From: Roseitranquillus sp963749675
Lineage (GTDB): Bacteria > Pseudomonadota > Alphaproteobacteria > Rhodobacterales > Rhodobacteraceae
Direction of reading: 5' to 3'
DNA length: 64,000 bases
NCBI GenBank assembly: GCA_963749675.1
Contig: CAVVNT010000002.1
Coordinates: 372,001-436,000 of the forward strand
Shown: positions 16,677 to 26,589 of the stretch, piece by piece
Numbering within the stretch: position 1 is the first letter of the stretch
How the letters are laid out: the number at the start of each line of letters is the position of its first letter
Notes under the pieces: model-generated
The model's database searches: none
Told to the model about the DNA's origin: nothing
What the model saw: only the letters and a program-made list of their open reading frames with translations
Program-made: the position numbers and the translations under genes

Positions 16677-17812
16677 CCGGAGATCAACGTGACGCTCGCC
16701 AGCGCGGCGATGCCCTCTCCCCGCCCGGTGAAGCCAAGCTGCTCGGACGTGGTCGCCTTGACGCTGACACGGTCTGGATCCGCCGCGGCGATCTCGGCCA
16801 CGGTCCGCACCATGACCGAAGCGTGCGGGGCGATCTTGGGCTGCTCGCAGATGACCGTGCAGTCGATGTTGCCGATGCGGAAATTGCGGGTGGCGGCGCG
16901 CGCCGCCGCGTGCTCGAGGAAGACGCGGCTGTCCGTGCCGGCCCATTGCGGATCGGAGGGCGGAAAGTGGCGCCCGATGTCCCCCTCTGCCAAGGCGCCG
17001 TAGATTGCGTCGGTGATGGCGTGGAGGCCGACATCTGCGTCGGAGTGTCCGATAAGCCCCTGAGGATGCGGTATCTTCACACCACATAGCATCACATGAT
17101 CCCCCGGTCCAAAGCGGTGCACGTCGAATCCGGTTCCCGATCTGACGTCCAGTGTTGCCTCCAGCAGCTGCTCGGCCCGCGCGAAATCGTCTGGTCCTGT
17201 GATCTTGATGTTCCGTTCGTCGCCCGGAACGGACACGACGTCCAGCCCCGCCGCAAGGGCAACCTCGACGTCATCTGCCGCGCTGCCGTCGTGAGCGCGA
17301 TGCGCCTGTAGGATCCGGTCGAACCGAAAACCCTGCGGTGTCTGCGCCCGCCCAAGTGTCGAACGGTCTTCGGTCCCGCGGACATGCCCCTCGAGGATAC
17401 GCCAGATGGCATCGGTCATCGGCAAGGAGGGGGCGGCGCCGTCTGCTGCATCCAGCGCGGCGTCGACCGACGCGATGAGGGCGTGCGTCACGAGCGGGCG
17501 GGCCACGTCATGGATGAGGACGCGGTCGGGCCTCACCGGTGCGAGCGCTTCCAGCCCGGCGCGGACGGAAAGCCCGCGCATCGCTCCGCCGGCGGCAACC
17601 ATGACGTCGGAATGTTGCTCGTATCCTGCCGAGACGCCCATGTCGTCAGGATGCAGCACGAGGCATATCGGCCCAACGACCGGAGACGCTCTGTACGCGT
17701 CGAGCGACCAGGCGACGAGCGTTCGGCCGCGGAGAGAGCGCCACTGCTTCGGAAGCCCTGCGCCCACGCGGGTGCCTCGCCCCGCCGCGACGATCACGGC
17801 CGCTGTCGTCAT
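16673..17812 (-). CDS. ispDF: Bifunctional IspD/IspF enzyme of isoprenoid synthesis
   Basis: 379 residues that fuse 2-C-methyl-D-erythritol 4-phosphate cytidylyltransferase (IspD, about 1-220) and 2,4-cyclodiphosphate synthase (IspF, about 222-379) of the MEP pathway. IspD shows AAGRGTRVGAGLPKQW and HDVARPLV; IspF shows TGFDVHRF, GHSDADVGLHAITDA with the metal ligands, and DIGRHFPPSDP. The fusion is typical of alphaproteobacteria. Start at 17812 is preceded by ggagc; upstream open frame is not coding-like. First gene of the ispDF-pgpA-pncC operon, divergent from dusB. Confidence 0.95.
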   Translation of the reverse strand: MTTAAVIVAAGRGTRVGAGLPKQWRSLRGRTLVAWSLDAYRASPVVGPICLVLHPDDMGVSAGYEQHSDVMVAAGGAMRGLSVRAGLEALAPVRPDRVLIHDVARPLVTHALIASVDAALDAADGAAPSLPMTDAIWRILEGHVRGTEDRSTLGRAQTPQGFRFDRILQAHRAHDGSAADDVEVALAAGLDVVSVPGDERNIKITGPDDFARAEQLLEATLDVRSGTGFDVHRFGPGDHVMLCGVKIPHPQGLIGHSDADVGLHAITDAIYGALAEGDIGRHFPPSDPQWAGTDSRVFLEHAAARAATRNFRIGNIDCTVICEQPKIAPHASVMVRTVAEIAAADPDRVSVKATTSEQLGFTGRGEGIAALASVTLISG

Positions 17813-17993
17813 CAAGCTCCTCGCTCGCCGCTCGTTGAGACCTTGCCCTCGCAGGAGACAATGCCCCGCCGTCGCGTGGAGTGCTTGCGTAAATTTTAGG
17901 CGCCGTTGGTCTACGTCACCGCCGGCTGCTACAGCCCGTTGTCTTCTCTGAGCGAAGCGGCTACCTCGGTTTTTGCGCACAAGGATTCATCAA

Positions 17994-18965
17994 GTGGTCG
18001 CTTTGTCGGCATGTTCGATACGCCCGAAGGTCTATCTCGCTCCCATGGCAGGGATCACTGATGTGCCGTTCCGCTCCGTCGTACAGAGGTACGGCGCAGA
18101 TGGGCTCTTCAGCGAGATGGTGGCGAGCCAGCAGGTGGTCCAAGGCAAGCCCGACATGCGCGCCCGCGCAGAGCTTGGCGTCGGTGCGGCCGGTACGGTC
18201 GTGCAATTGGTCGGCCGGGAGGCGCGCTGGATGGCCGAGGCGGCGCGCGTCGTCGCAGATGCGGGGGCGGAGCGCATCGACATCAACATGGGCTGTCCCG
18301 CCAGAAAGGTCGTCGGGGGACTGTCCGGTTCGGCGCTGATGCGCGACGTAGATCACGCGCTGTCGCTGATCGAGGCGACTGTGGATGCTGCCGATGTCCC
18401 GGTCTCGGTGAAGATGCGGCTCGGCTGGGACGGCGACTCCCTCAACGCGCCAGAGCTTGCAGCGCGTGCCGAGACTGCCGGTGCCGCGATGGTGACGGTC
18501 CATGGTCGTACGCGGTGTCAGTTCTACCAAGGGAAAGCGGACTGGCGTGCCATAGCGGCGGTAAAGGCGGCGGTCTCGATTCCGGTAATCGCCAACGGCG
18601 ACATCTCCTCTACTCGGTCGGCAACACGCGCGCTGGCCGAAAGCGGCGCCGACGGCGTCATGGTCGGTCGCGGGGCGAGAGGGCGGCCTTGGATCCTTGC
18701 CGAGATCATCGCCGCGCTTGGCGGAGCCTCGGCGCCGGCCCGGGGCGATCTTGCCGACCTCGTGGTCGCGCACTACGAGTCAGCGCTCGCGTTTCACGGG
18801 CGCGAGCTCGGCCTCCGGACAATGCGAAAGCACCTCGGATGGTATCTCGACGGGATAAATGTCACGGCGGACGAGCGTGCCGGCATCCTGCGGGAAAACG
18901 ACCCGGAGAGGGTGATGTCCCTATTCCGACGGGCGGCGGAGCGTCGGGTGCCGATGGCGGCATGA
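17994..18965 (+). CDS. dusB: tRNA-dihydrouridine synthase (DusB/NifR3)
   Basis: FMN enzyme that reduces uridine to dihydrouridine in tRNA. About 323 residues. VYLAPMAGITDVPFRS, the catalytic-Cys motif DINMGCPARKVVGG and VMVGRGARGRPW are conserved. Start placed at GTG 17994 because aagga sits 8 bases upstream; a TTG at 17973 is possible. The stop overlaps ntrB (ATGA), so it heads the nifR3-ntrBC-ntrYX transcription unit known from Rhodobacter and Azospirillum. Confidence 0.93.
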   Translation: MVALSACSIRPKVYLAPMAGITDVPFRSVVQRYGADGLFSEMVASQQVVQGKPDMRARAELGVGAAGTVVQLVGREARWMAEAARVVADAGAERIDINMGCPARKVVGGLSGSALMRDVDHALSLIEATVDAADVPVSVKMRLGWDGDSLNAPELAARAETAGAAMVTVHGRTRCQFYQGKADWRAIAAVKAAVSIPVIANGDISSTRSATRALAESGADGVMVGRGARGRPWILAEIIAALGGASAPARGDLADLVVAHYESALAFHGRELGLRTMRKHLGWYLDGINVTADERAGILRENDPERVMSLFRRAAERRVPMAA

Positions 18966-20047
18966 GCTTCACCGATCAACAAATCTGGGCCTCACTGCCG
19001 ATGCCGGCTTTCCTCGTGGATGCCGAGGACCGGATCAAGGCGGTAAATCCCGCCGCGGAGGAGTTCCTCAACGTCTCCGCGAGAAGCGTCGTGGACGCCC
19101 CGATCTTCGACCGCCTTGCCATCGACGCTCCGATCGAGGACGCGCTCAGGCGGGTGCGCGAGGACGAGAGCCCCCTCTTCATCAATAACGTCGACGTCTC
19201 GAGTGGCACGCGGCCACCGACGGTCTGCAACGTGCAGATGGCGCCGCTGCTCGGGATGCCGGGTCACCTGCTCTTTCTCTTCGAAGAGCGCCACATCGCC
19301 GATCGCCTCGGCCGGTCTCACTCGGTGAAGTCCGCAGCGAAGTCGGCGATCGGCATGGCCGAGATGCTGGCCCACGAGATCAAGAACCCTCTGGCCGGGA
19401 TCACCGGCTCGGCGCAGCTGCTCTCGATGTCGCTGTCGGGTGAGGATCGGGAGCTGACCGACCTCATCGTGGCCGAGACGCGCCGGGTCGTGAAGCTGCT
19501 GGAGCAGGTGGAGCATTTCGGCAACCTCAGTCCGCCGCAACGCCGGGCAGTCAACATCCACGATCTGCTGGATCGGGCGCGGCGTTCGGCAAAGGTCGGA
19601 TTTGCTGCGGAGATGCGGATCGTGGAGGAGTACGATCCGTCCCTGCCGCCGACGTTCGTCGACGGCGACCAGATGCTGCAGGTTTTTCTGAACCTCTTGA
19701 AGAATGCGGCGGAGGCGTCAGCGGGCGGCGGTGGCACGATCAGGATAAGAACGTTCTACGAGCCGTCGCTGCGGCTGCGGAGAAAGGACGGGTCGGGCGC
19801 GAGGCTGCCCTTGCAGGTCGAGATTATCGACGATGGCCGTGGCATCCCGGCGGACATCCAGAACGACCTATTCGAGCCGTTCGTGTCCGGCCGTGAGAAC
19901 GGTACCGGCCTCGGCCTGGCGCTCGTCTCCAAGATCGTGGCGGAGCATGACGGGTGGATCGCGGTACAGTCGGTGCCTGGCCGAACGGCTTTCAGGATAT
20001 CGCTTCCTGTTGCGCCGAAGGTCGAAACCAGCGGAGGAAATGACTGA
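18962..20047 (+). CDS. ntrB: Nitrogen regulation sensor kinase NtrB
   Basis: 361-residue soluble histidine kinase of the nitrogen-control system; its phosphatase/kinase balance is set by PII protein in related bacteria. PAS domain at about 8-110, phospho-accepting His138 in MLAHEIKNPLAGITG, and ATPase boxes NLLKNAAEA, DDGRGIP and GTGLGLALVSKIV. It overlaps dusB and ntrC by 4 bases and 1 base respectively. Confidence 0.95.
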   Translation: MSFTDQQIWASLPMPAFLVDAEDRIKAVNPAAEEFLNVSARSVVDAPIFDRLAIDAPIEDALRRVREDESPLFINNVDVSSGTRPPTVCNVQMAPLLGMPGHLLFLFEERHIADRLGRSHSVKSAAKSAIGMAEMLAHEIKNPLAGITGSAQLLSMSLSGEDRELTDLIVAETRRVVKLLEQVEHFGNLSPPQRRAVNIHDLLDRARRSAKVGFAAEMRIVEEYDPSLPPTFVDGDQMLQVFLNLLKNAAEASAGGGGTIRIRTFYEPSLRLRRKDGSGARLPLQVEIIDDGRGIPADIQNDLFEPFVSGRENGTGLGLALVSKIVAEHDGWIAVQSVPGRTAFRISLPVAPKVETSGGND

Positions 20048-21417
20048 TGGACGGAACAGTTCTCGTCGCCGACGACGACAGGACGATCCGAACCGTGCTG
20101 ACGCAGGCGCTGACGCGGGCAGGCTGCAAGGTGCATGCCACGTCCTCGATGGTGACGCTGATGCGCTGGGTCGAGGAGGGCAAGGGCGACCTCGTGATTT
20201 CCGATGTCGTCATGCCCGACGGTAACGGCCTCGAGGCGCTGCCGCGCATCGGCGAGCAGCGGCCCGGGTTGCCGGTGATCGTCATTTCGGCGCAGAACAC
20301 GATCATGACCGCTATCCAGGCCGCGGAGTCCGAGGCGTACGATTACCTGCCCAAGCCCTTCGACCTGCCGGATCTGATGAAGCGCGCGTCGAGGGCTCTG
20401 GACGTCAAGCGACGCGCGGGCGCGGTCCGTCGCGCCGCGGAGCCAACGACGACCGCCGACGACCTTCCGCTCGTCGGGCGGACAGCCGCGATGCAGTCGC
20501 TGTACCGTCTGGTCGCGCGGATCATGAACACCGACATCCCGGTCCTGATCACGGGCGAGTCCGGCACCGGCAAGTCGCTGATCGCACGCGCGATCCACGA
20601 CTTTTCTGACCGCCGCACGCTACCATTCGTCGTCGTCAGTGCCGCGGATCTGACACCGATCGAGGGACCGGCGACCGCGCTGGCCCGTGTCAAGAACGGC
20701 AGCCTCGTCTTCGATGAGATCGGCGACTTCGACATGGACGCCCAGGCGCGCATCGTCCGGATGCTAGACAGTCTTGTGGAATCCGGTCCGCGAATCATGG
20801 CGACGAGCCAGGCCGACCTGACAGACCTCATGGAGCGGGGCAGCTTCCGCCAGGACCTCTACTATCGTTTGAGCGGCGTGACAGTGGCCGTGCCTTCGCT
20901 CAGGGAACGGGTGGAGGACATTCCTCTGCTTGCCGATCATTTCCTTGCGAGGGCAGATCGCGATGGCATCGGTGGCCGACGCTTCGGGCAGGCAGCGATG
21001 GAACTCGTGCGCGCATATTCCTGGCCGGGGAACGTCCGCCAGCTCGAGAACACCATTCGGCGACTTGTCGTCACTCAGGCCGAGGAGGAGATCGGACGGG
21101 CGGAGGTCGAGCAGGTGCTCGGCAACCAACCCGCGATCGAGCCGGTGACGGGACGCGGTGACGGCGAGAAGCTCTCCGCCGCGGTCGGCAAGCACCTGCG
21201 CCGCTACTTCGACCTGCATGGCGGTGTCCTGCCGCCGCCTGGCCTCTATCAGCGCGTCCTGCGGGAGATCGAGTATCCGCTGATCGAGATCGCCCTGGAT
21301 GCCACGGGAGGAAACCAGGCCAAATGTGCCGACCTTCTGGGCATCAACCGCAATACCTTGAGGAAGAAGATCACCGACCTGGATATTCGCGTGACACGCC
21401 GTCGCAAATTGATGTAA
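20047..21417 (+). CDS. ntrC: Nitrogen regulation response regulator NtrC lacking GAFTGA
   Basis: 456 residues. Receiver domain with Asp53 (ISDVVMPDGNG), AAA+ domain with Walker A GESGTGKS (about 174-181) and Walker B LVFDEIGD, and a C-terminal Fis-type helix-turn-helix (NQAKCADLLGINRNTLRKK). Between Walker A and B the usual LFGHEKGAFTGA loop is missing altogether, replaced by a shorter ADLTPIEGPATALARV stretch. That loop contacts sigma54, so this NtrC should work with sigma70 polymerase, as shown for Rhodobacter capsulatus NtrC. The rest looks functional. Confidence 0.94.
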   Translation: MDGTVLVADDDRTIRTVLTQALTRAGCKVHATSSMVTLMRWVEEGKGDLVISDVVMPDGNGLEALPRIGEQRPGLPVIVISAQNTIMTAIQAAESEAYDYLPKPFDLPDLMKRASRALDVKRRAGAVRRAAEPTTTADDLPLVGRTAAMQSLYRLVARIMNTDIPVLITGESGTGKSLIARAIHDFSDRRTLPFVVVSAADLTPIEGPATALARVKNGSLVFDEIGDFDMDAQARIVRMLDSLVESGPRIMATSQADLTDLMERGSFRQDLYYRLSGVTVAVPSLRERVEDIPLLADHFLARADRDGIGGRRFGQAAMELVRAYSWPGNVRQLENTIRRLVVTQAEEEIGRAEVEQVLGNQPAIEPVTGRGDGEKLSAAVGKHLRRYFDLHGGVLPPPGLYQRVLREIEYPLIEIALDATGGNQAKCADLLGINRNTLRKKITDLDIRVTRRRKLM

Positions 21418-21486
21418 GAATACCACATAGAGAGTGGCAAATCGGCCGCGCTGCCGAAGCTACCGGACGTGACGGGCAGGTTGGCG

Positions 21487-23749
21487 ATGTCTACGATGGT
21501 GCGGGGCGAGAGGCTACGCCGGCTGGGGGCCGCTCTCTCATCGCGCCGTGTGCGAAGCACCGGCACCTTTGGGCTCGTCCTTCTCGGACCGACGTTGGTG
21601 CTGGCAACGTTCATGGCGCTCGGGCCGCTGGAACAGGTGGGCTCGGCGTTCGCAATCCGCGTCGTCCTGCTCACCGACATGGTCTACATCTTGGTCCTCG
21701 CAACGCTGGTGTTGCGCCGCATCGTTGCGATGATCGCTGCGCGGCGGGCACAGTCCGCAGGCTCCCGCCTCCACCTGCGGCTGACCGCGATCTTCGCGCT
21801 GATCGCGCTGGTGCCGACGATCCTTGTCGCCGTATTCGCCGTTCTGACGATCAATGTCGGCCTTGAGGGCTGGTTTTCGGAGCGGGTGCGGGGTGCCATC
21901 GCCGCTTCGCTCGCGGCCGCCGAGGCCTACGAAGAGGATGAGCGCGGAGATCTGCTCGACGACGCCTCCGCACTTGCCGGCTACCTCGAGGCAAACCGCG
22001 TCGCCGCGGGATATCTTTCGGACGGCGATCTGCGTCGCCTTTTAAGTCAGGGCCAGGGTCAAATTCAGCGAGGCCTGAGGGAGGCCTACGTCATCGACGG
22101 CACGGGCCGGATCCGCGCGCGCGGCGAACGCTCGTATCTCTTCGACTTCGAGAAGCCTGACGCAGGCACCATCGGTCAGGCCCGCGCTGAAGGTTGGGCG
22201 CTGATCGAAGACTGGGATCTCAACGAGTTCCGCGTCCTGATTCCGATGCCGAACTTTGCCGACCGCATCCTCTATGTCTCGCGCGACGTCGACGGAGAAC
22301 TGCTGTCCCTCCTCGACGACACGCAGCAGACCTCGCGCCTCTACAGTCAGCTCGAGGATGAGCGGGGGCGTATCCTGTTCGAGTTCGGCCTGCTCTACAT
22401 GGCTTTCGCGCTGATCCTCATCCTCGCGGCGATCTGGCTTGGACTGTGGTTGGCGGAGCGGCTGTCGCGGCCGGTGGGGCAACTCGCCTCTGCCGCGCAG
22501 CGCGTCGGGACCGGCGACCTCGACGTCGCCGTGAAGGACGACGGAGGCGACGACGAGATCGCGATGCTGGGCCGGGTGTTCAATCAGATGACGCGCCAGC
22601 TCAAGGCGCAGCGCGAGACGCTTCTTGCGACGAACCGGCAGATCGAGCGACGGCGGCGCCTGTTCGAACTCGGTCCTGACGTCGGTCACGGCAGGAGTCG
22701 TCGGTCTGGATTCCGAGGGGCGACTGGCGTTTGCAAACCGCTCCGCCGAGCGTCTGCTGAAACTGCCGGAAGGGGAGGGGCATACGGCGGAACTCTCCGA
22801 CGCGATCCCGGAGTTCACTGACCTCTTCGAGCGTCTGCGCCTCGGATCGGCGGAGACGGCGCAGGAGGAGATACGGATCAATCGCGACGGACTGGTCGAG
22901 AGCCTGCTGGTCAGGATGGCGACACGACGAAATGAGGCGGGCAACCTTGAGGGCTACGTCGTCGCCTTCGATGACGTGACCGATCTGGTGACGGCGCAGC
23001 GCATGGCCGCATGGGGCGACGTGGCGCGGCGGATCGCGCACGAGATCAAGAATCCGCTGACGCCGATCCAGCTCTCGGCGGAGCGCATCCGCCGCAAGTT
23101 CCTCGCGGCCGCGGGGAACGATGCCGACAAGCTGGAGCAGATGACGGAAGTGATCATCCGCCAGACCGGCGACCTCCGGCGCATCGTCGATGAGTTCTCC
23201 AAGTTTGCCCGGATGCCTCAGCCGGATCGCCGGCGCCACGATCTGCGCGACATTGTCCGCGACACCGTCACGCTGCAGGAGGCGGGGCAGGAGGGTGTGG
23301 AGTTCGTAATCGAAATCCCCGGCGTCCCGGTCGAGATGGACCTTGATCCGACGTTGATGAACCAGGCGCTGACCAATCTCGTCAAGAACGCCGGCGAGGC
23401 GATCGAAGCACGCCGGGAGGCCGGTGCCGAATTCGCGCCGCGCATCGCCGTGGAACTGAAGATCGATGGGGCCACCGTAACTCTCACGATCTCCGACAAC
23501 GGCATCGGCCTGCCCCCCGACCGGGCGAAGCTCTTCGAGCCGTACGTCACGACGCGGGAGAAGGGTACCGGGCTGGGCCTGCCGATCGTTCGGAAGATCA
23601 TCGAGGAGCACGGCGGCACGCTGCGTCTGACCGAAGCGCCCGACTGGGGCGACGGACACCGGGGTGCGTGCGCCGAAATCGTCCTGCCGGAAGCCATGGC
23701 ACTCTACCAAGACACGCAGGAACTGGCCGCAGCTGGAGGGATATTATGA
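21487..23749 (+). pseudogene. ntrY: Membrane sensor kinase NtrY, single +1 frame break
   Basis: Partner kinase of NtrX, with roles in nitrogen and redox/envelope control in alphaproteobacteria. The first part holds several membrane segments (about 25-105 and 295-320), a periplasmic domain and a HAMP linker; the second a PAS domain, HEIKNPLTPIQLS with the phospho-His, and the ATPase boxes (NLVKNAGEAI, GTGLGLPIV). The frame changes near 22666: removing one C from gaactcgg rejoins LFE to SVLTSVTAG and gives a 753-residue protein. The start ATG 21487 has a ggcagg site. Probably intact in the organism; scored as a broken gene because the sequence given is. Confidence 0.88.
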
Positions 23750-25152
23750 GCGACATCCTGATCGTCGACGACGAGCGAGACATTCGCGAGCTCGTGTCGG
23801 ACATCCTCGAGGACGAAGGATACACGACGCGGACCGCCGCGAATTCCGACGATTGCCTGAAGGAGCTGGACCGTGAGCGGCCGGGCCTGGTGATCCTCGA
23901 CATCTGGCTGAAGGACAGCGGGATGGACGGGATCGACATCCTCAAGCACATCAAGAAGTCGATGGCGGAGGTGCCCGTCGTGATCATTTCCGGTCACGGC
24001 AACATCGAAATCGCCGTCGCGGCGATCAAGCAAGGTGCCTACGACTTCATCGAGAAGCCCTTCAACATCGATCAGCTTTCCGTCGTCATCCGACGGGCGA
24101 TGGAGACCTCGCGGCTGCGGCGCGAGAACTCGGCGCTCAAGCGGGAAGAGACGCCGCCGGTCAGGATGATCGGCGAGAGTCCGGCCTTCAGCTCGCTCAA
24201 GAACCAGCTCGAGAAGGTCACCCGGTCGAACGGCCGCATCATGCTGACTGGCCAGCCCGGCTGCGGCAAGGAGAGTGCGGCCCGGTTCATCCACGCCAAA
24301 TCCGCCCGCGCGGACAAGCCCTTCGTCGTCGTCGGCTCCGCCTCCGTCGAACCCGGACGCGTCGAGGAGGTGCTGTTCGGCCGCGAGAGCCCCGAGCGGG
24401 AAGTCGTTCCCGGGCTCTTCGAGCAGGCCGACGGCGGGGTGCTCTACTTCGACGAGGTTGCCGACATGCCCCTCGGCACCCAGTCGAAGATCCTTCGGGT
24501 TCTGACCGAGCAGCACTTCACGAGGGTCGGCGGCACCGAGCGCATCCGGGTGGATATTCGCGTGGTCTCGAGCACAAACCACGATCTTCGCGCGGCTATC
24601 GATGCAGGCCGATTCCGCAGCGAACTCTATCACCGGCTGAATGTCGTGCCGATCGACGTGCCCTCGCTCACCGACCGGCGAGAGGACATCCCGCTTCTGG
24701 CAGAACATTTCATTTCGATCCTCAGCCGCGAGCAGGGCCTCCCCCTGCGCGCGCTCGCCGAAGATGCGAGGGCGATGCTGCAGACCATGTCCTGGCCGGG
24801 CAACATCCGGCAGCTGAGAAACGTGGTGGAGCGCATCCTCATCCTCGGGCCCGAGGAGGGTGAGATCACCGCGGACGAGATGCCGGTAGATGACGGCAAG
24901 CGCAACGGGTCGAGCGGCGTCGTCCTCTCCGCGAGCCTCGCGACGCTCCCGCTGCGCGAGGCGCGGGAGGTGTTCGAGCGCGAGTATCTGATGGCGCAGA
25001 TCAACCGCTTCGGCGGCAACATCAGCCGCACCGCGAACTTCGTCGGGATGGAGCGCTCGGCGCTGCACCGCAAGCTCAAGTCGCTGAATGTGACGACGAC
25101 GACGCGGTCGGGCGCACGCGTGGCCTACGTCGAGACCGAGGAGGAGGCCTGA
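23746..25152 (+). CDS. ntrX: Response regulator NtrX
   Basis: 468 residues. Receiver domain with phospho-Asp in VILDIWLKDSGMDG (about residue 53), AAA+ domain with Walker A GQPGCGKES and Walker B LYFDEVADMP, and a Fis-type HTH (GGNISRTANFVGMERSALHRK). No GAFTGA motif is present, which is common for NtrX. The ATG overlaps the ntrY stop. Last gene of the dusB-ntrBCYX series; trkA starts 59 bases on. Confidence 0.94.
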   Translation: MSDILIVDDERDIRELVSDILEDEGYTTRTAANSDDCLKELDRERPGLVILDIWLKDSGMDGIDILKHIKKSMAEVPVVIISGHGNIEIAVAAIKQGAYDFIEKPFNIDQLSVVIRRAMETSRLRRENSALKREETPPVRMIGESPAFSSLKNQLEKVTRSNGRIMLTGQPGCGKESAARFIHAKSARADKPFVVVGSASVEPGRVEEVLFGRESPEREVVPGLFEQADGGVLYFDEVADMPLGTQSKILRVLTEQHFTRVGGTERIRVDIRVVSSTNHDLRAAIDAGRFRSELYHRLNVVPIDVPSLTDRREDIPLLAEHFISILSREQGLPLRALAEDARAMLQTMSWPGNIRQLRNVVERILILGPEEGEITADEMPVDDGKRNGSSGVVLSASLATLPLREAREVFEREYLMAQINRFGGNISRTANFVGMERSALHRKLKSLNVTTTTRSGARVAYVETEEEA

Positions 25153-25211
25153 TTGACCCTAGCCGGGGGTTCTGCGAAGCGTGAACGGTATCTGACCAGC
25201 GGAACGCGGGC

Positions 25212-26589
25212 ATGAAGGTCATCATTTGCGGCGCCGGTCAGGTCGGCTGGCAGATCGCGCGACATCTGTCCTCGGAGCGCAACGACGTTGTCGTGGTAGA
25301 CAACAACGCCGACCTTGTGCGGCGCGCCACCGACACGCTCGACGTGCAGGGCATTGCGGGGCATGCGAGCTACCCTGACGTGCTGGATCGCGCCGGCGCG
25401 CGCGACACCGACATGATCATTGCCGCGACCCACTCGGACGAGGTGAACATGGTCACCTGTCAGGTCGCTCACTCGGTCTTCGCTGTTCCGCGGAAGATTG
25501 CGCGTTTGCGCGCGCAGAGCTATCTCACGGCGATCTATTCCGACCTCTACCGCCGCGATCACATGCCTATCGACGTCGTCATCAGTCCCGAGCGCGAAGT
25601 CGCCGAGGCGGCTCTGAGGCGGCTCAACGCCCCTGCTGCCTTCGATACCGAGGAGTTTCTGGGCGGCAAGGCGACGCTGCTGGGCATCCAGCTCGAGGAG
25701 ACTTGCCCGGTCCTCGACACGCCGCTGCGGCAACTCACCGACCTTTTCTCGACGCTCCGGACGATCGTGGTCGGCGTTCGGCGCGGCGGACGGCTCTTCG
25801 CGCCAGAGCCGGGCGACCAGCTCTTCGCCGAAGACCGAGATCTACGTGATGAGCCATACCGAGGATGTGAACCGCACGCTTGAGATCTTCGGCAAGCAGA
25901 TCACCCGCCAGGAACGCGTCGTCATCGTCGGCGGCGGCAATGTCGGACTCGCCGTCGCGCGTGCGCTCGAGGCGCGGGTCGAGCGCGTGCGTGCGAAGAT
26001 CATCGAGAAGGATCGCGGTTGCGCCGAACGCGCCGCAGACGCGCTGGAACGGACGATCGTCCTGCATGGCGACGGCCTCGATTCCGAGCTTCTGAACGAG
26101 GCCAACATATCGCGCGCCGATGCAGTGCTCGCCGTGACAGACGACGACAAGACGAACTTGCTTTCGGCGGTCAGGGCCAAGGCATCCGGATGCCCAATGG
26201 CGATCTGCCTGATCAATGACCCGACACTGATCCCGCTGATGGCGCCGCTCGACATCGACGCCTACATCAATCCCCGCTCCACCACCGTGAGTTCGATCTT
26301 GCGCCATATCCGGCATGGTCGCGTGCGCGGCGTCTACTCGATCGGCGACGCGGAGGCGGAAGTGATCGAGGCGCAGGTCCTGTCCACGTCGCCTATCTCG
26401 GGACAACTGATCCGGGACGTGGACTTCCCCGAGGGGGTGCTGGTCGGGGCGATGCTCAAGGACGGCCGCGTGATCAAGCCGACCGGACGGACCCGGATCG
26501 AGGAAGGCGACGTCATCGTCATCTTCTCGCTCGCCGCAGACGTGCCCGAGGTGGAGCGGCTGTTCCAGGTCTCCATCGACTTTTTCTGA
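25212..26589 (+). pseudogene. trkA: K+ uptake regulator TrkA, single +1 frame break
   Basis: Cytoplasmic NAD-binding subunit that gates the TrkH potassium channel. Two RCK halves are visible: GAGQVGWQIARHL at the N-terminus and VVIVGGGNVGLAVARAL in the second half, each followed by a TrkA-C domain. The frame breaks near 25832; removing one C from gaagaccgag reads FAEDEIYVMSHT and yields 458 residues, the normal length. The stop overlaps the trkH start (tgATG). Likely intact in vivo. Confidence 0.9.

Noticed and set aside
22600..22700. Programmed frameshift in ntrY, or in trkA, hfq and mfd
   Set aside because: No slippery heptamer or downstream structure is seen at the break sites, and the genes are not known to use frameshifting; single inserted bases explain them better.
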